A stretch of 64,000 nucleotides of DNA, taken from contig DATAUG010000259.1 of the NCBI GenBank assembly GCA_036268355.1, positions 1 through 64,000 on the forward strand, read 5' to 3'. The stretch's first letter is position 1; each line of letters starts with the position of its first letter. The position numbers and the translations under genes are program-made. The notes under the pieces are model-generated. The model was not told the origin of the DNA and made no database searches. It saw only the letters and a program-made list of their open reading frames with translations. This DNA comes from DASQPJ01 sp036268355. Lineage in GTDB: Bacteria; Actinomycetota; Actinomycetes; Sporichthyales; Sporichthyaceae. This document shows positions 51,269-58,883 of the stretch, one piece after another.

Positions 51269-52519
51269 ACAGTGTCCCTCACCGGTCACGACGTACTTGG
51301 TCGAGGTCAGCTCCGGCAGGCCCATCGGGCCCCGCGCGTGCAGCTTCTGCGTCGAGATCCCGATCTCGGCACCGAAGCCGAACTCGCCGCCGTCGGTGAA
51401 CCGGGTCGAGGCGTTGACGATGACCGCGGCGGCGTCCACCGCGGCCACGAACCGCCGGGCCGCCTGCTGCGACCCGGTGACGATCGCCTCGGTGTGGCCG
51501 CTGCCGTGCGCCCGGATGCGCGCGATGGCGTCCTCCAGCGACGACACCACGGCCGCGGCGATGTCCAGCGAGAGGTACTCGGTGTCCCAGTCCTCCGCGA
51601 TGGCCGGAACCACGTCGGCCCCGCCCAGCCGTACGAATTCGGGATCGCCGTGCACGGTCACCCCGGCAGCCTGCAACGCCGCCACCGCCCGCGGCACGAA
51701 GACCTCGGCGACGTCGGTGTGCACCAGCACGGTCTCGGCGGCATTGCACACGCTGGGCCGCTGCGCCTTGGAGTTGACCAGGATTCGCTCGGCCGCATCC
51801 AGGTCGGCGGCGGCGTCGACGTACACGTGGCAGTTGCCGACGCCGGTCTCGATGACCGGGACCGTCGACTCCTCCACCACCGAACGGATCAGCGAGGCGC
51901 CGCCGCGCGGGATCAGCACGTCGACCAGCCCGCGGGCGCGCATCAGGTGCTTGACGGAGTCGTGGCTGTCGCCGGGCACAAGTTGTACGGCGTCCACCGG
52001 AAGCCCCACCACCGCGATCCCGGACCGCAGGGCCGCGACGATTGCGGCGTTGGACGCCTTGGCCGAGGACGAACCGCGCAGCAGGACGGCATTGCCGGAC
52101 TTCAGCGCGAGTCCGGCCGCGTCGGCGGTCACATTCGGGCGGCCCTCGTAGATGATGCCCACCACCCCGAACGGCACCCGGATCTGCCGCAGCTCCAGCC
52201 CGTTGGGCAACGTGGATCCGCGGACCACCTCACCGACCGGATCGGGCAGCTGCGCGACATCACGCAGCCCCGCGGCCATCGCGGCGACCCGGCCCGGGTC
52301 CAGGCGCAGCCGGTCGATCATCGCCTCGCTGGTGCCGGCCTCGCGGGCCCGGGCGACATCGGCGTCGTTGGCCTCGCACACCGCCGCGGTGGCCGCCTCC
52401 AAGCTGTCCGCCATTGCGCGCAGCGCGGCGTCCTTCTCGGCGCGGGCGGCCACGGCCAGGTCGATCGAGGCGGCCCGCGCGCGCCGGGCGGCGTCGTGGA
52501 CAGCGGTCTGGTCGCTCAT
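51257..52519 (-). CDS. proA: Gamma-glutamyl phosphate reductase
   Basis: ProA catalyses the second step of proline synthesis, giving glutamate semialdehyde. It has 420 residues. The aldehyde dehydrogenase fold is recognisable by VPFGVVGIIYEGRPNVTADA, LLRGSSSAKASN, LIPRGGASLI, the catalytic Cys in SVCNAAETVLVH and TRFTDGGEFGFGAEIGIST. It is first of the minus-strand proA-small protein-nadD-LytR_C-rsfS run. The last codons, ending CRGN, are encoded by the 48-bp repeat. Confidence 0.96.
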   Translation of the reverse strand: MSDQTAVHDAARRARAASIDLAVAARAEKDAALRAMADSLEAATAAVCEANDADVARAREAGTSEAMIDRLRLDPGRVAAMAAGLRDVAQLPDPVGEVVRGSTLPNGLELRQIRVPFGVVGIIYEGRPNVTADAAGLALKSGNAVLLRGSSSAKASNAAIVAALRSGIAVVGLPVDAVQLVPGDSHDSVKHLMRARGLVDVLIPRGGASLIRSVVEESTVPVIETGVGNCHVYVDAAADLDAAERILVNSKAQRPSVCNAAETVLVHTDVAEVFVPRAVAALQAAGVTVHGDPEFVRLGGADVVPAIAEDWDTEYLSLDIAAAVVSSLEDAIARIRAHGSGHTEAIVTGSQQAARRFVAAVDAAAVIVNASTRFTDGGEFGFGAEIGISTQKLHARGPMGLPELTSTKYVVTGEGHCRGN

Positions 52520-52554
52520 GGAGCAAGCCTAACCAGGACGGTGGTCTGTTCGCC

Positions 52555-52568
52555 TGCCATATGTGGCA
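52555..52568. promoter_or_regulatory. Candidate VapB operator
   Basis: TGCCA-tatg-TGGCA is a 14-bp inverted repeat 24 bp upstream of the vapB start, in the only AT-richer patch between proA and vapB. Ribbon-helix-helix antitoxins repress their own promoter through such palindromes; role inferred. Confidence 0.45.
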
Positions 52569-52591
52569 CCACCGGTAGTACGATCGCAGGT

Positions 52592-52822
52592 GTGAACAAG
52601 ACGACCGTCTACCTGCCTGATGACCTTCGGGACGGCATAAAGCGAGCGGCGCGCCTGCGCGGGATCTCCGAAGCCGAAGTGATTCGCGACGCGATCCGGC
52701 AATTGGTCGAGAAGGAACGCCCCCGCCCGCGTGGCGGTCTGTTCAGCAGCGGCGGCGGTGACGGCGGTGAATCCATCGCACGCAACGTCGACAAGTACCT
52801 GAAGGGTTTCGGCGAGTGGTGA
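52592..52822 (+). CDS. vapB: Ribbon-helix-helix antitoxin
   Basis: This is a 76-residue CopG/Arc-like antitoxin. The N-terminal ribbon-helix-helix KTTVYLPDDLRDGIKRAARL and GISEAEVIRDAIRQLVEK binds DNA. The Gly/Ser-rich linker and NVDKYLKGFGEW tail would block the toxin. The start is GTG 52592. The stop overlaps the toxin start (GTGA), typical of type II pairs. Confidence 0.9.
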   Translation: MNKTTVYLPDDLRDGIKRAARLRGISEAEVIRDAIRQLVEKERPRPRGGLFSSGGGDGGESIARNVDKYLKGFGEW

Positions 52823-53226
52823 TCGTCGACACCAGTGTGCTGTTCGCCCTGTTCGACACCGACGAACCCGACCACGCCAAGGTGGGCAATTTGCTCGCGC
52901 GGGACGTCGGGCCGCTCGTCGTTTCGCCCTATGTGGTAGCCGAGCTCGACCACTTGATGACGTCCCGGATCGGAGCCCGGGGCGAACTGCTCGGACTGCG
53001 TGAGCTCAACGGCGGAGCGTGGGACCTCGCCGGCTTCGGCCGGGAGGAGCTGACCGCGGCGATCGCCCTGATCGAGAAGTACCCGGACCAGAACATCGGC
53101 TTCACCGACGCATCAATCGTCGTCCTGGCCAAGCGTTTCGGGACCAAGACTGTCGCCACGCTGGACCGTCGGCACTTCGATGTGTTGCGCCCGCTGGACG
53201 GCGGGCGCTTCACCATCGTCCCCTGA
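52819..53226 (+). CDS. vapC: PIN-domain toxin ribonuclease
   Basis: This 135-residue VapC-type RNase has PIN acidic residues in IVDTSVLFALFDTDEPDH (Asp4), VAELDHL (Glu) and FTDASIVVLAKRF (Asp), then TVATLDRRHFDVLRPL. It likely cleaves tRNA or other RNA when free of VapB. The start is GTG 52819 (or 52816), overlapping vapB. Confidence 0.92.
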   Translation: MIVDTSVLFALFDTDEPDHAKVGNLLARDVGPLVVSPYVVAELDHLMTSRIGARGELLGLRELNGGAWDLAGFGREELTAAIALIEKYPDQNIGFTDASIVVLAKRFGTKTVATLDRRHFDVLRPLDGGRFTIVP

Positions 53227-53229
53227 CGT

Positions 53230-53247
53230 CCCGTCACTTGTGACGGG
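53230..53247. terminator. Convergent terminator hairpin between vapC and etfA
   Basis: CCCGTCAC-TT-GTGACGGG is a perfect 18-bp inverted repeat between the stops of vapC and etfA. It overlaps a one-mismatch palindrome copy (53223-53237) holding the vapC stop. It would serve both transcripts. Confidence 0.65.
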
Positions 53248-53255
53248 CCATCGGA

Positions 53256-54221
53256 TCAGCTGTTCTTGCGGGCCAGGATGGCCTCGGTCGCCTGGGGCAA
53301 CACCTTGTGCAGGTCGCCGACGACGCCGAAGTCGACCAGGTCGAAGATCGGCGCCTCGCGGTCCTTGTTGATCGCGACGATCGTCTTCGAGGTCTGCATC
53401 CCTGCGCGGTGCTGGATCGCCCCGGAGATGCCGGCGGCGATGTACAGCTGCGGGGAGACGGTCTTGCCGGTCTGCCCGACCTGCGACTGGTGCGGGTACC
53501 AGCCGGCGTCGACCACCGCGCGCGAGGCGCCCACCGCGGCACCGAGGGCATCGGCCAACCGCTCCACGACAGCCATGTTCTCCGCCGAACCGACCCCGCG
53601 GCCGCCGGAGACCACGATCGCCGCCTCGGTCAGCTCCGGGCGTTCGCCCTTCTCCTCCACCACCCGGTCGACGATCTTGGCGGCCTTGGCGGCCGCGGAC
53701 AACTCGACCGACACCGGCACCCGGGTACCTGCGGCAGCCGCGGCGACCGGCGGCGTGGCGTTCGGCAGCACCGCGATGATCGCGGTGCCATGGGTGACCT
53801 TCGAGTGCACGACCGTGGCACCACCGAACACGGACTGCTCGGCGAGCACCGTTCCACCGTCCGCCGAGATCGCGGTCGCGTCGGTGAGCACACCGGAACC
53901 GGTCTTGATCGCCAACCGGCCGGCGATCTCCTTGCCGGTTGCGGTGGCCGCGATCAGTACCGCGGCCGGGGAGGTCTCGGCGACCAGCTTCGCGAGCACC
54001 TCGGCGGCGGGGGCGACCACGTAGTTGCCCAACTCAGCGGCGTCGGCGACGTAGATCGTGGCCGCGCCGTACTCGGCCAGCTTGTCGGCGGCGGCGTCGA
54101 TGCCCGACCCGACGAACACCGCGGCGGGTTCGCCGGCGGCGCGGGCCATCGTCAACAGCTCCAGGCTGACCTTCTTGACCGCGCCGTCACTGTGCTCCAC
54201 GAGCACCAGGACCTGAGCCAT
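53256..54221 (-). CDS. etfA: Electron transfer flavoprotein subunit alpha
   Basis: EtfA has 321 residues. With EtfB it carries electrons from acyl-CoA dehydrogenases to the quinone pool. The C-terminal FAD domain signature is VSGGRGVGSAENM, DAGWYPHQSQVGQTGKTVSP, YIAAGISGAIQHRAGM and VAINKDREAPIFDLVDFGVV. It follows etfB by 31 bp with a palindrome copy (54242-54256) at the junction. Confidence 0.97.
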   Translation of the reverse strand: MAQVLVLVEHSDGAVKKVSLELLTMARAAGEPAAVFVGSGIDAAADKLAEYGAATIYVADAAELGNYVVAPAAEVLAKLVAETSPAAVLIAATATGKEIAGRLAIKTGSGVLTDATAISADGGTVLAEQSVFGGATVVHSKVTHGTAIIAVLPNATPPVAAAAAGTRVPVSVELSAAAKAAKIVDRVVEEKGERPELTEAAIVVSGGRGVGSAENMAVVERLADALGAAVGASRAVVDAGWYPHQSQVGQTGKTVSPQLYIAAGISGAIQHRAGMQTSKTIVAINKDREAPIFDLVDFGVVGDLHKVLPQATEAILARKNS

Positions 54222-54252
54222 TTCTTCGCTCCCTATGCTTCGTGACGGATCG

Positions 54253-55032
54253 TCAGACGAACTTGGCGCCGGCCAGGAACTCCACCAACGCGTTCCCGCC
54301 GGTGCCGTCGTCGGCGACGATGGTCCCCGCCGAACGCGGCGGGCGGTTGGCCGAATCGGCCACGGCGGTCCACGCCCCGGCCAGGCCCACCGAGCCGGCG
54401 TCCAGGCCCAGGTCGGCCGCGGTGACCACCTCGACCGGCTTCTTCTTCGCCGCCATGATCCCCTTGAACGAGGGGTACCGCGGCTCGTTCATCTTCTCGA
54501 TCACCGACACCACCGCGGGCAGGTTCGCCTCGACGACCTGGTACCCGTCGTCGGTCATCCGCTCGACCCGCACGGCCGACCCGTCGACGTCGATCTTGCG
54601 AACGAAGGTCAACTGCGGCAGCCCCAACCGCTCGGCCAGCATGGCCGGGACCACCGAGGTCCGTGAGTCCGACGACTCCGAACCGGCGATCACCATGTCG
54701 TAGGAGCCGACCCGCTCCAGCGCCTTGGCCAGCACCAGCGACGTGCCGACCGCGTCCGAACCCACCAACGCGTCGTCGCACACGTGCACCGCGGCGTCCA
54801 CACCCATCGACAAGGCCTTGCGGATCGCGTCGGTCGCGCTGTCCGGACCCATCGAGAGCACCTTCACCGAACCGCCGTGCGCCTCGGTCAACTGCAGTGC
54901 CGCCTCGATGGCGTACTCGTCCATCTCGTTGAGGATGTTGTCCCCGCCGCGGTCCAGGATCTGCGTCGAAGGGTTCAACTTCTTCTCGGCCCAGGTGTCC
55001 GGGACCTGCTTGACACACACCACGATGTCCAT
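54253..55032 (-). CDS. etfB: Electron transfer flavoprotein subunit beta
   Basis: EtfB has 259 residues and binds AMP; it is the partner of EtfA. Conserved pieces are MDIVVCVKQVPDTWAEKKL, LNEMDEYAIEAALQL, VLSMGPDSATDAIRKALSMG, GSESSDSRTSVVPAMLAERL and PRYPSFKGIMAAKKKP. ATG 55032 has a GGGAGAG site upstream. A palindromic TACTG-GT-CAGTA lies 31 bp upstream of the start codon. Confidence 0.97.
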   Translation of the reverse strand: MDIVVCVKQVPDTWAEKKLNPSTQILDRGGDNILNEMDEYAIEAALQLTEAHGGSVKVLSMGPDSATDAIRKALSMGVDAAVHVCDDALVGSDAVGTSLVLAKALERVGSYDMVIAGSESSDSRTSVVPAMLAERLGLPQLTFVRKIDVDGSAVRVERMTDDGYQVVEANLPAVVSVIEKMNEPRYPSFKGIMAAKKKPVEVVTAADLGLDAGSVGLAGAWTAVADSANRPPRSAGTIVADDGTGGNALVEFLAGAKFV

Positions 55033-55063
55033 CGACTGATCGCTCTCCCGAGTCGCTCGTCGT

Positions 55064-55075
55064 TACTGGTCAGTA
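55064..55075. promoter_or_regulatory. Candidate operator upstream of etfBA
   Basis: TACTG-GT-CAGTA is a 12-bp inverted repeat, with further CAGTAC elements nearby, in the etfB leader. TetR-family regulators of fatty-acid breakdown bind similar short palindromes; which regulator acts here is unknown. Confidence 0.4.
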
Positions 55076-55112
55076 GCTTACCCAGCAGTACCAAATTCTA
55101 CAAGCCAGTACG

Positions 55113-55192
55113 GTTGGGGGTGACACCCCGATGGACAGCTCCCTCGGCGCGTCCTGGCGGCGATTCACGCACGTAGGGGTGTCACCCCCAAC
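55113..55192. repeat. 17-bp inverted repeat with self-palindromic arms
   Basis: gttgggggtgacacccc (55113-55129) is repeated in inverted form at 55176-55192 with a 46-base loop. Each arm is itself a palindrome (GGGGTGNCACCCC). It lies between the echA stop (55213) and the etfB start, so it may terminate echA, or the two palindromes may be paired operator sites. Confidence 0.65.
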
Positions 55193-55212
55193 TGACCGCC
55201 GACGCGCGTTCG

Positions 55213-55992
55213 TCACTTGCCGGTGAACTCCGCCTTGCCCGGCCCGTTCTCGACGAACGAGCGCATTCCGATCTTCTGGTCGTCGGTCGCGAACAGCGAC
55301 GCGAACACCAGTCGCTCGACCTCCAGGCCATTGTCCAGGTCGAGTTCCACACCCCGGTCCACGGCGATCTTGGCAGCCCGCAACGCCTGGGCGGGACCGG
55401 TCACGAACGTCCGCGCCCACGCCAGCGAGGCCTCGTACACCTCGGCGTCCGGGACCACCTTGTCGACCAGCCCGATCGCCAACGCCTCGGCGGCGTCGAC
55501 GAACCGCCCCGAGAAGATGATCTCCTTGGCCTTCGCCGGGCCGACCAGCCGCGGCAGTCGCTGTGTGCCGCCGGCGCCGGGGATGATGCCCAGGTTGATC
55601 TCCGGCTGCCCCCACTTCGTCCTCTCGCCGCTGACCCGGAAGTCCGCACACATCGCCAGCTCGCAGCCGCCGCCCAGGGCATACCCGGTCACGGCGGCAA
55701 TCACCGGCTTGCCGATCTTGGCCACGGCGGTGAAGCAGGAGTGCAGGATCACCGAGTGCTCCGCCATCTCGGCGTAGCTCATCTCGGCCATCTCCTTGAC
55801 GTCCGCCCCGGCGGCGAACACCCGTTCCCCGCCGTAGATCACGACAGCGGCGATCGAGGAGTCGGCCGACACCTCGTGCGCGGCCTCGCGGATCTCGAGC
55901 TGAACCTGCTTGTTGAGCGCGTTCATCTTGGGGCGGTCCAACCGGATCGTCGCCACGCCGCCGGAGGACTCCACCCGGACGAACTCACCCAT
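55213..55992 (-). CDS. Enoyl-CoA hydratase
   Basis: This 259-residue crotonase-fold protein is likely to hydrate enoyl-CoA in beta-oxidation. Oxyanion-hole segments AAGADVKEMAEM and GYALGGGCELAMCADF, and the catalytic region GIIPGAGGTQRLPRLVG, are intact. ATG 55992 has AAGGAG 7 bases upstream; the frame to 56058 adds an unconserved leader. It is encoded next to etfBA, consistent with fatty-acid breakdown. Confidence 0.93.
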   Translation of the reverse strand: MGEFVRVESSGGVATIRLDRPKMNALNKQVQLEIREAAHEVSADSSIAAVVIYGGERVFAAGADVKEMAEMSYAEMAEHSVILHSCFTAVAKIGKPVIAAVTGYALGGGCELAMCADFRVSGERTKWGQPEINLGIIPGAGGTQRLPRLVGPAKAKEIIFSGRFVDAAEALAIGLVDKVVPDAEVYEASLAWARTFVTGPAQALRAAKIAVDRGVELDLDNGLEVERLVFASLFATDDQKIGMRSFVENGPGKAEFTGK

Positions 55993-56033
55993 GACAGCTC
56001 CTTCACGGCCGTGCCCGAAGTTGCGCATCGGTC

Positions 56034-56116
56034 GGCTCAGTTCAGCCGCAGTGCTCATTGTCGGCTTCCTGGCCGTGCCTCGGGCCAGGGCCCTCGGTAC
56101 AGCTCAGTTCAGCCGA
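56034..56116. repeat. Diverged copy of the GGCTCAGTT repeat upstream of glgX
   Basis: GGCTCAGTTCAGCCG and AGCTCAGTTCAGCCG flank gcagtgctcattgtcggcttcctggccg and following bases. This is the same layout as the 48-bp repeat at 51154-51268. It lies between the divergent echA and glgX genes. Confidence 0.6.
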
Positions 56117-56178
56117 ACAGGTACACACCGATCGTTGGTCGAACGCTACCGGTCCGCTTTCGGCCATCATTGGCCGCG

Positions 56179-58326
56179 ATGTGTGCCGAGCGAATCCCGC
56201 TGCCAGGTGCGCCCCACCCGTTGGGCGCCACCCACGATCCGCGGCGTGCCGGGACCAACTTCGCGGTGCGCTCCCCGAGCGCGGAGTCGGTGACCCTGTG
56301 CCTGTTCGACGACGCCGGGGCCGAGGTCGAACGGCTGGCGCTGACCCAGCGCGACGCCGACGTCTGGCACGGCTTCGTGGCCGGACCGGCGCCCGGTGAG
56401 CGCTACGGGTTTAGGGTGGCGGGTCCCTGGGACCCGACCAGAGGACACCGGTTCAACCCCGACAAGCTGCTGCTGGACCCCTACGCCAGGGCGATCACCG
56501 GCGACTGGAGTGGTGATCCGGCAACCTTCGGACACACTCACGGCGGCAGCGACCTGGTCCGCGACACTCGCGACTCCGCACCCCACGTGCCCCATTCGGT
56601 GATCGTCGGGACCGACGCCTACCGCGATGACGTCGGCCGCCCGCCCGCCCGCGCCTTGGCGGACACCGTCATCTACGAGCTGCACGTCCGCGGGTTCACC
56701 CACGCCCACCCGGAGCTGCCGCCGGAACTGCGCGGCACCTACGCCGGCCTCGGCCACCGGGCGGTGACCGAGTACCTGACCGGGCTGGGTGTCACGGCCG
56801 TCGAGCTGCTGCCGGTGCACCAGTTCGTGTCCGAGGAGCATCTGCTCGTTCGCAACCTGCGCAACTACTGGGGCTACAACACGATCGGCTGGTTCGCGCC
56901 GCACGCCGGGTACTCCGGGTCGGGCAGCACCGGCGGGCAGGTCAGCGAGTTCCGCGCGATGGTGCGCGCGCTGCACGCCGCCGGCCTGGAGGTGATCCTC
57001 GACGTCGTCTACAACCACACCGCGGAGGGCGACGAGATCGGCCCCACGTTCTGCTACCGCGGCCTGGACAATCGGGGCTGGTACCGCCTACGGCTGCCGG
57101 ACGGGCGCCGCTACGACGACACCACCGGGTGCGGCAACACGGTTGATGCCCGTTCGCCGCAGGTGCTCACCCTGATCGCCGACTCCCTGCGCTACTGGGC
57201 CACCGAGATGGGCGTCGACGGTTTCCGCTTCGACCTCACCCCGGCATTGCTGCGCGGCGACACCCGGCCGGATCTGCGGGCCGCCCTGCTCGAGGTCTTG
57301 GGCCAGGACCCCGTGCTGTCGCAGGTCAAGCTGATCGCCGAACCCTGGGACCTGGGCGAGGGCGGCTACGTGCTGGGCGGGTTCCCGCCGCCGTGGACCG
57401 AGTGGAACGACCGGTTCCGCGGCGAGCTGCGGGACTTCTGGCGCCGCGCCGGCAACGGCATCGACGACGTGGCGTCCCGGTTGGCCGGGTCCTCGGACCT
57501 GTTCAACCACGCCGGCCGCACCCCGGAGGCCTCGGTCAACTTCGTCACCGCCCACGACGGCTTCACGTTGCACGACCTGGTCACCTACACGGCCAAACAC
57601 AACGCGGCCAACGGCGAGGACAACCGCGACGGCACCGACGACAACCGCTCGTGGAACTGCGGGGTCGAGGGCGAGACCGAGGATCCCGCGGTGCTCACGC
57701 TGCGGGAACGCCAGATCCGCAACCTGCTGCTGTGCCTGGTCCTGGCCGCCGGCGTTCCCATGCTCGTGGCCGGCGACGAACGCGGGCGTACCCAACGCGG
57801 AAACAACAACGGCTACTGCCTGGACGACCCGACCACCTGGGTGGACTGGACACCCGGGCGTACGGCGGAGCGGCTGACCAACTTCACCCGGGCCCTGCTG
57901 GCGCTGCGGGCGGCGCACCCGGTGTTCCGCTCCCGCAGGTTCTTCACCGGCGTCGCGAACACCACTGCGGGCCTGCCCGACCTGGGCTGGTACGCGAGCG
58001 ACGGGCTGCCCCTGGCCCAGGCGGACTGGTGCAACCGGGAGGTACGGACCATCGGCATGCTGCTCAACGGCGCGGCCGTCACCCGCTGCGGTCCCGACGG
58101 CGAACGGCTGGGCGACGACAGCTTCCTGGTGGTTCTGCACGCGGGCGCCGAACCGGTCGAGTTCCGGCTTCCCGAGTTGCCGACGCCGGCGCAGTTCCAC
58201 CCGGTGCTGGCGACCACCGACGAGGCCGGCCGCCGCGTGAAGCGCACCCCGCTCCCGGCCGGTTCCCCGCTGCCGATGCTGCCGAACTCCGCCGCCGTCC
58301 TGCGGATCGTGCCCGACGCGAACTGA
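56179..58326 (+). CDS. glgX: Glycogen debranching enzyme (isoamylase type)
   Basis: GlgX hydrolyses alpha-1,6 branches of glycogen. This 715-residue GH13 protein has an N-terminal CBM48 (GTNFAVRSPSAESVTLCLFD), then VIYELHVRGFTH, DVVYNHTAEGD, the nucleophile region GFRFDLTPALL, the acid LIAEPWDLGEGG and VTAHDGFTLHDLV. ATG 56179 fits the family start; the frame further upstream overlaps the repeat region. It is first of the glycogen cluster. Confidence 0.95.
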   Translation: MCAERIPLPGAPHPLGATHDPRRAGTNFAVRSPSAESVTLCLFDDAGAEVERLALTQRDADVWHGFVAGPAPGERYGFRVAGPWDPTRGHRFNPDKLLLDPYARAITGDWSGDPATFGHTHGGSDLVRDTRDSAPHVPHSVIVGTDAYRDDVGRPPARALADTVIYELHVRGFTHAHPELPPELRGTYAGLGHRAVTEYLTGLGVTAVELLPVHQFVSEEHLLVRNLRNYWGYNTIGWFAPHAGYSGSGSTGGQVSEFRAMVRALHAAGLEVILDVVYNHTAEGDEIGPTFCYRGLDNRGWYRLRLPDGRRYDDTTGCGNTVDARSPQVLTLIADSLRYWATEMGVDGFRFDLTPALLRGDTRPDLRAALLEVLGQDPVLSQVKLIAEPWDLGEGGYVLGGFPPPWTEWNDRFRGELRDFWRRAGNGIDDVASRLAGSSDLFNHAGRTPEASVNFVTAHDGFTLHDLVTYTAKHNAANGEDNRDGTDDNRSWNCGVEGETEDPAVLTLRERQIRNLLLCLVLAAGVPMLVAGDERGRTQRGNNNGYCLDDPTTWVDWTPGRTAERLTNFTRALLALRAAHPVFRSRRFFTGVANTTAGLPDLGWYASDGLPLAQADWCNREVRTIGMLLNGAAVTRCGPDGERLGDDSFLVVLHAGAEPVEFRLPELPTPAQFHPVLATTDEAGRRVKRTPLPAGSPLPMLPNSAAVLRIVPDAN

Positions 58327-58452
58327 GTGCGCTGCCCAATTTGGCGGCTTCCCCGGCAGTTCACCGACACTTGGAACACTCGCCGCCGGCCGGACGCACC
58401 ACCCGGCAAGGCTCCAGACGACAGTGCAGGCAATCCGACGCCGGAGGACGCA

Positions 58453-58773
58453 ATGACCACCGCAACCATGGAAGCCGCCGCCGACACCCGCCGGGCGGCC
58501 CCGGGACAGCGCACCCGCACCGCCGCGCAGACCTCGCCCAAGCTCGTCGACGCCCGGATGCACGCCGAGAGCGCCGTGACGGACCTGTTCGCCTCGACCG
58601 CCGACACCGTCCGCACGCTGGTTCCCAGCGCGATGCTGCGACCCAGCGACGCCATCAACACGGCCTTCGACCTCGCCGAGCAGTGCCTGGCGGTCGCGCG
58701 CCGAACCTGCCTGGAACTCGCCTCGCTCGTCGAGGGTGGACTGGAAGGCTTCGACCGCCGCGCCGCTGTCTGA
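58453..58773 (+). CDS. Conserved hypothetical helical protein
   Basis: This 106-residue protein starts at ATG 58453 with GGAGG upstream. An Ala/Thr/Arg-rich N-terminal part precedes an amphipathic helical part (LVDARMHAESAVTDLFASTA, INTAFDLAEQCLAVARRTCL). The pattern recalls phasin-like granule-coat proteins, but similarity is not strong enough to assign. It lies between glgX and glgP. Confidence 0.6.
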   Translation: MTTATMEAAADTRRAAPGQRTRTAAQTSPKLVDARMHAESAVTDLFASTADTVRTLVPSAMLRPSDAINTAFDLAEQCLAVARRTCLELASLVEGGLEGFDRRAAV

Positions 58774-58802
58774 CCACCCGTAGTGCCTGACCACCCGTAG
58801 TG
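58769..58802. repeat. 17-bp tandem repeat downstream of the hypothetical gene
   Basis: ctgaccacccgtagtgc occurs twice in tandem (58769-58785 and 58786-58802). The first copy contains the gene's stop codon. Confidence 0.8.
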
Positions 58803-58883
58803 CGTGAGGCCGCCCGGCCGGCGGAAACCACCGCCGGCCGGACGGCCACCCATCGCCGGTTCGGACGCTCGACGTCGCCGGCG

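Noticed and set aside
52555..52600. A classical -35/-10 promoter for vapBC
   Set aside because: Only a loose tagtac-like box is visible with no acceptable -35; the palindrome is reported but not a promoter.
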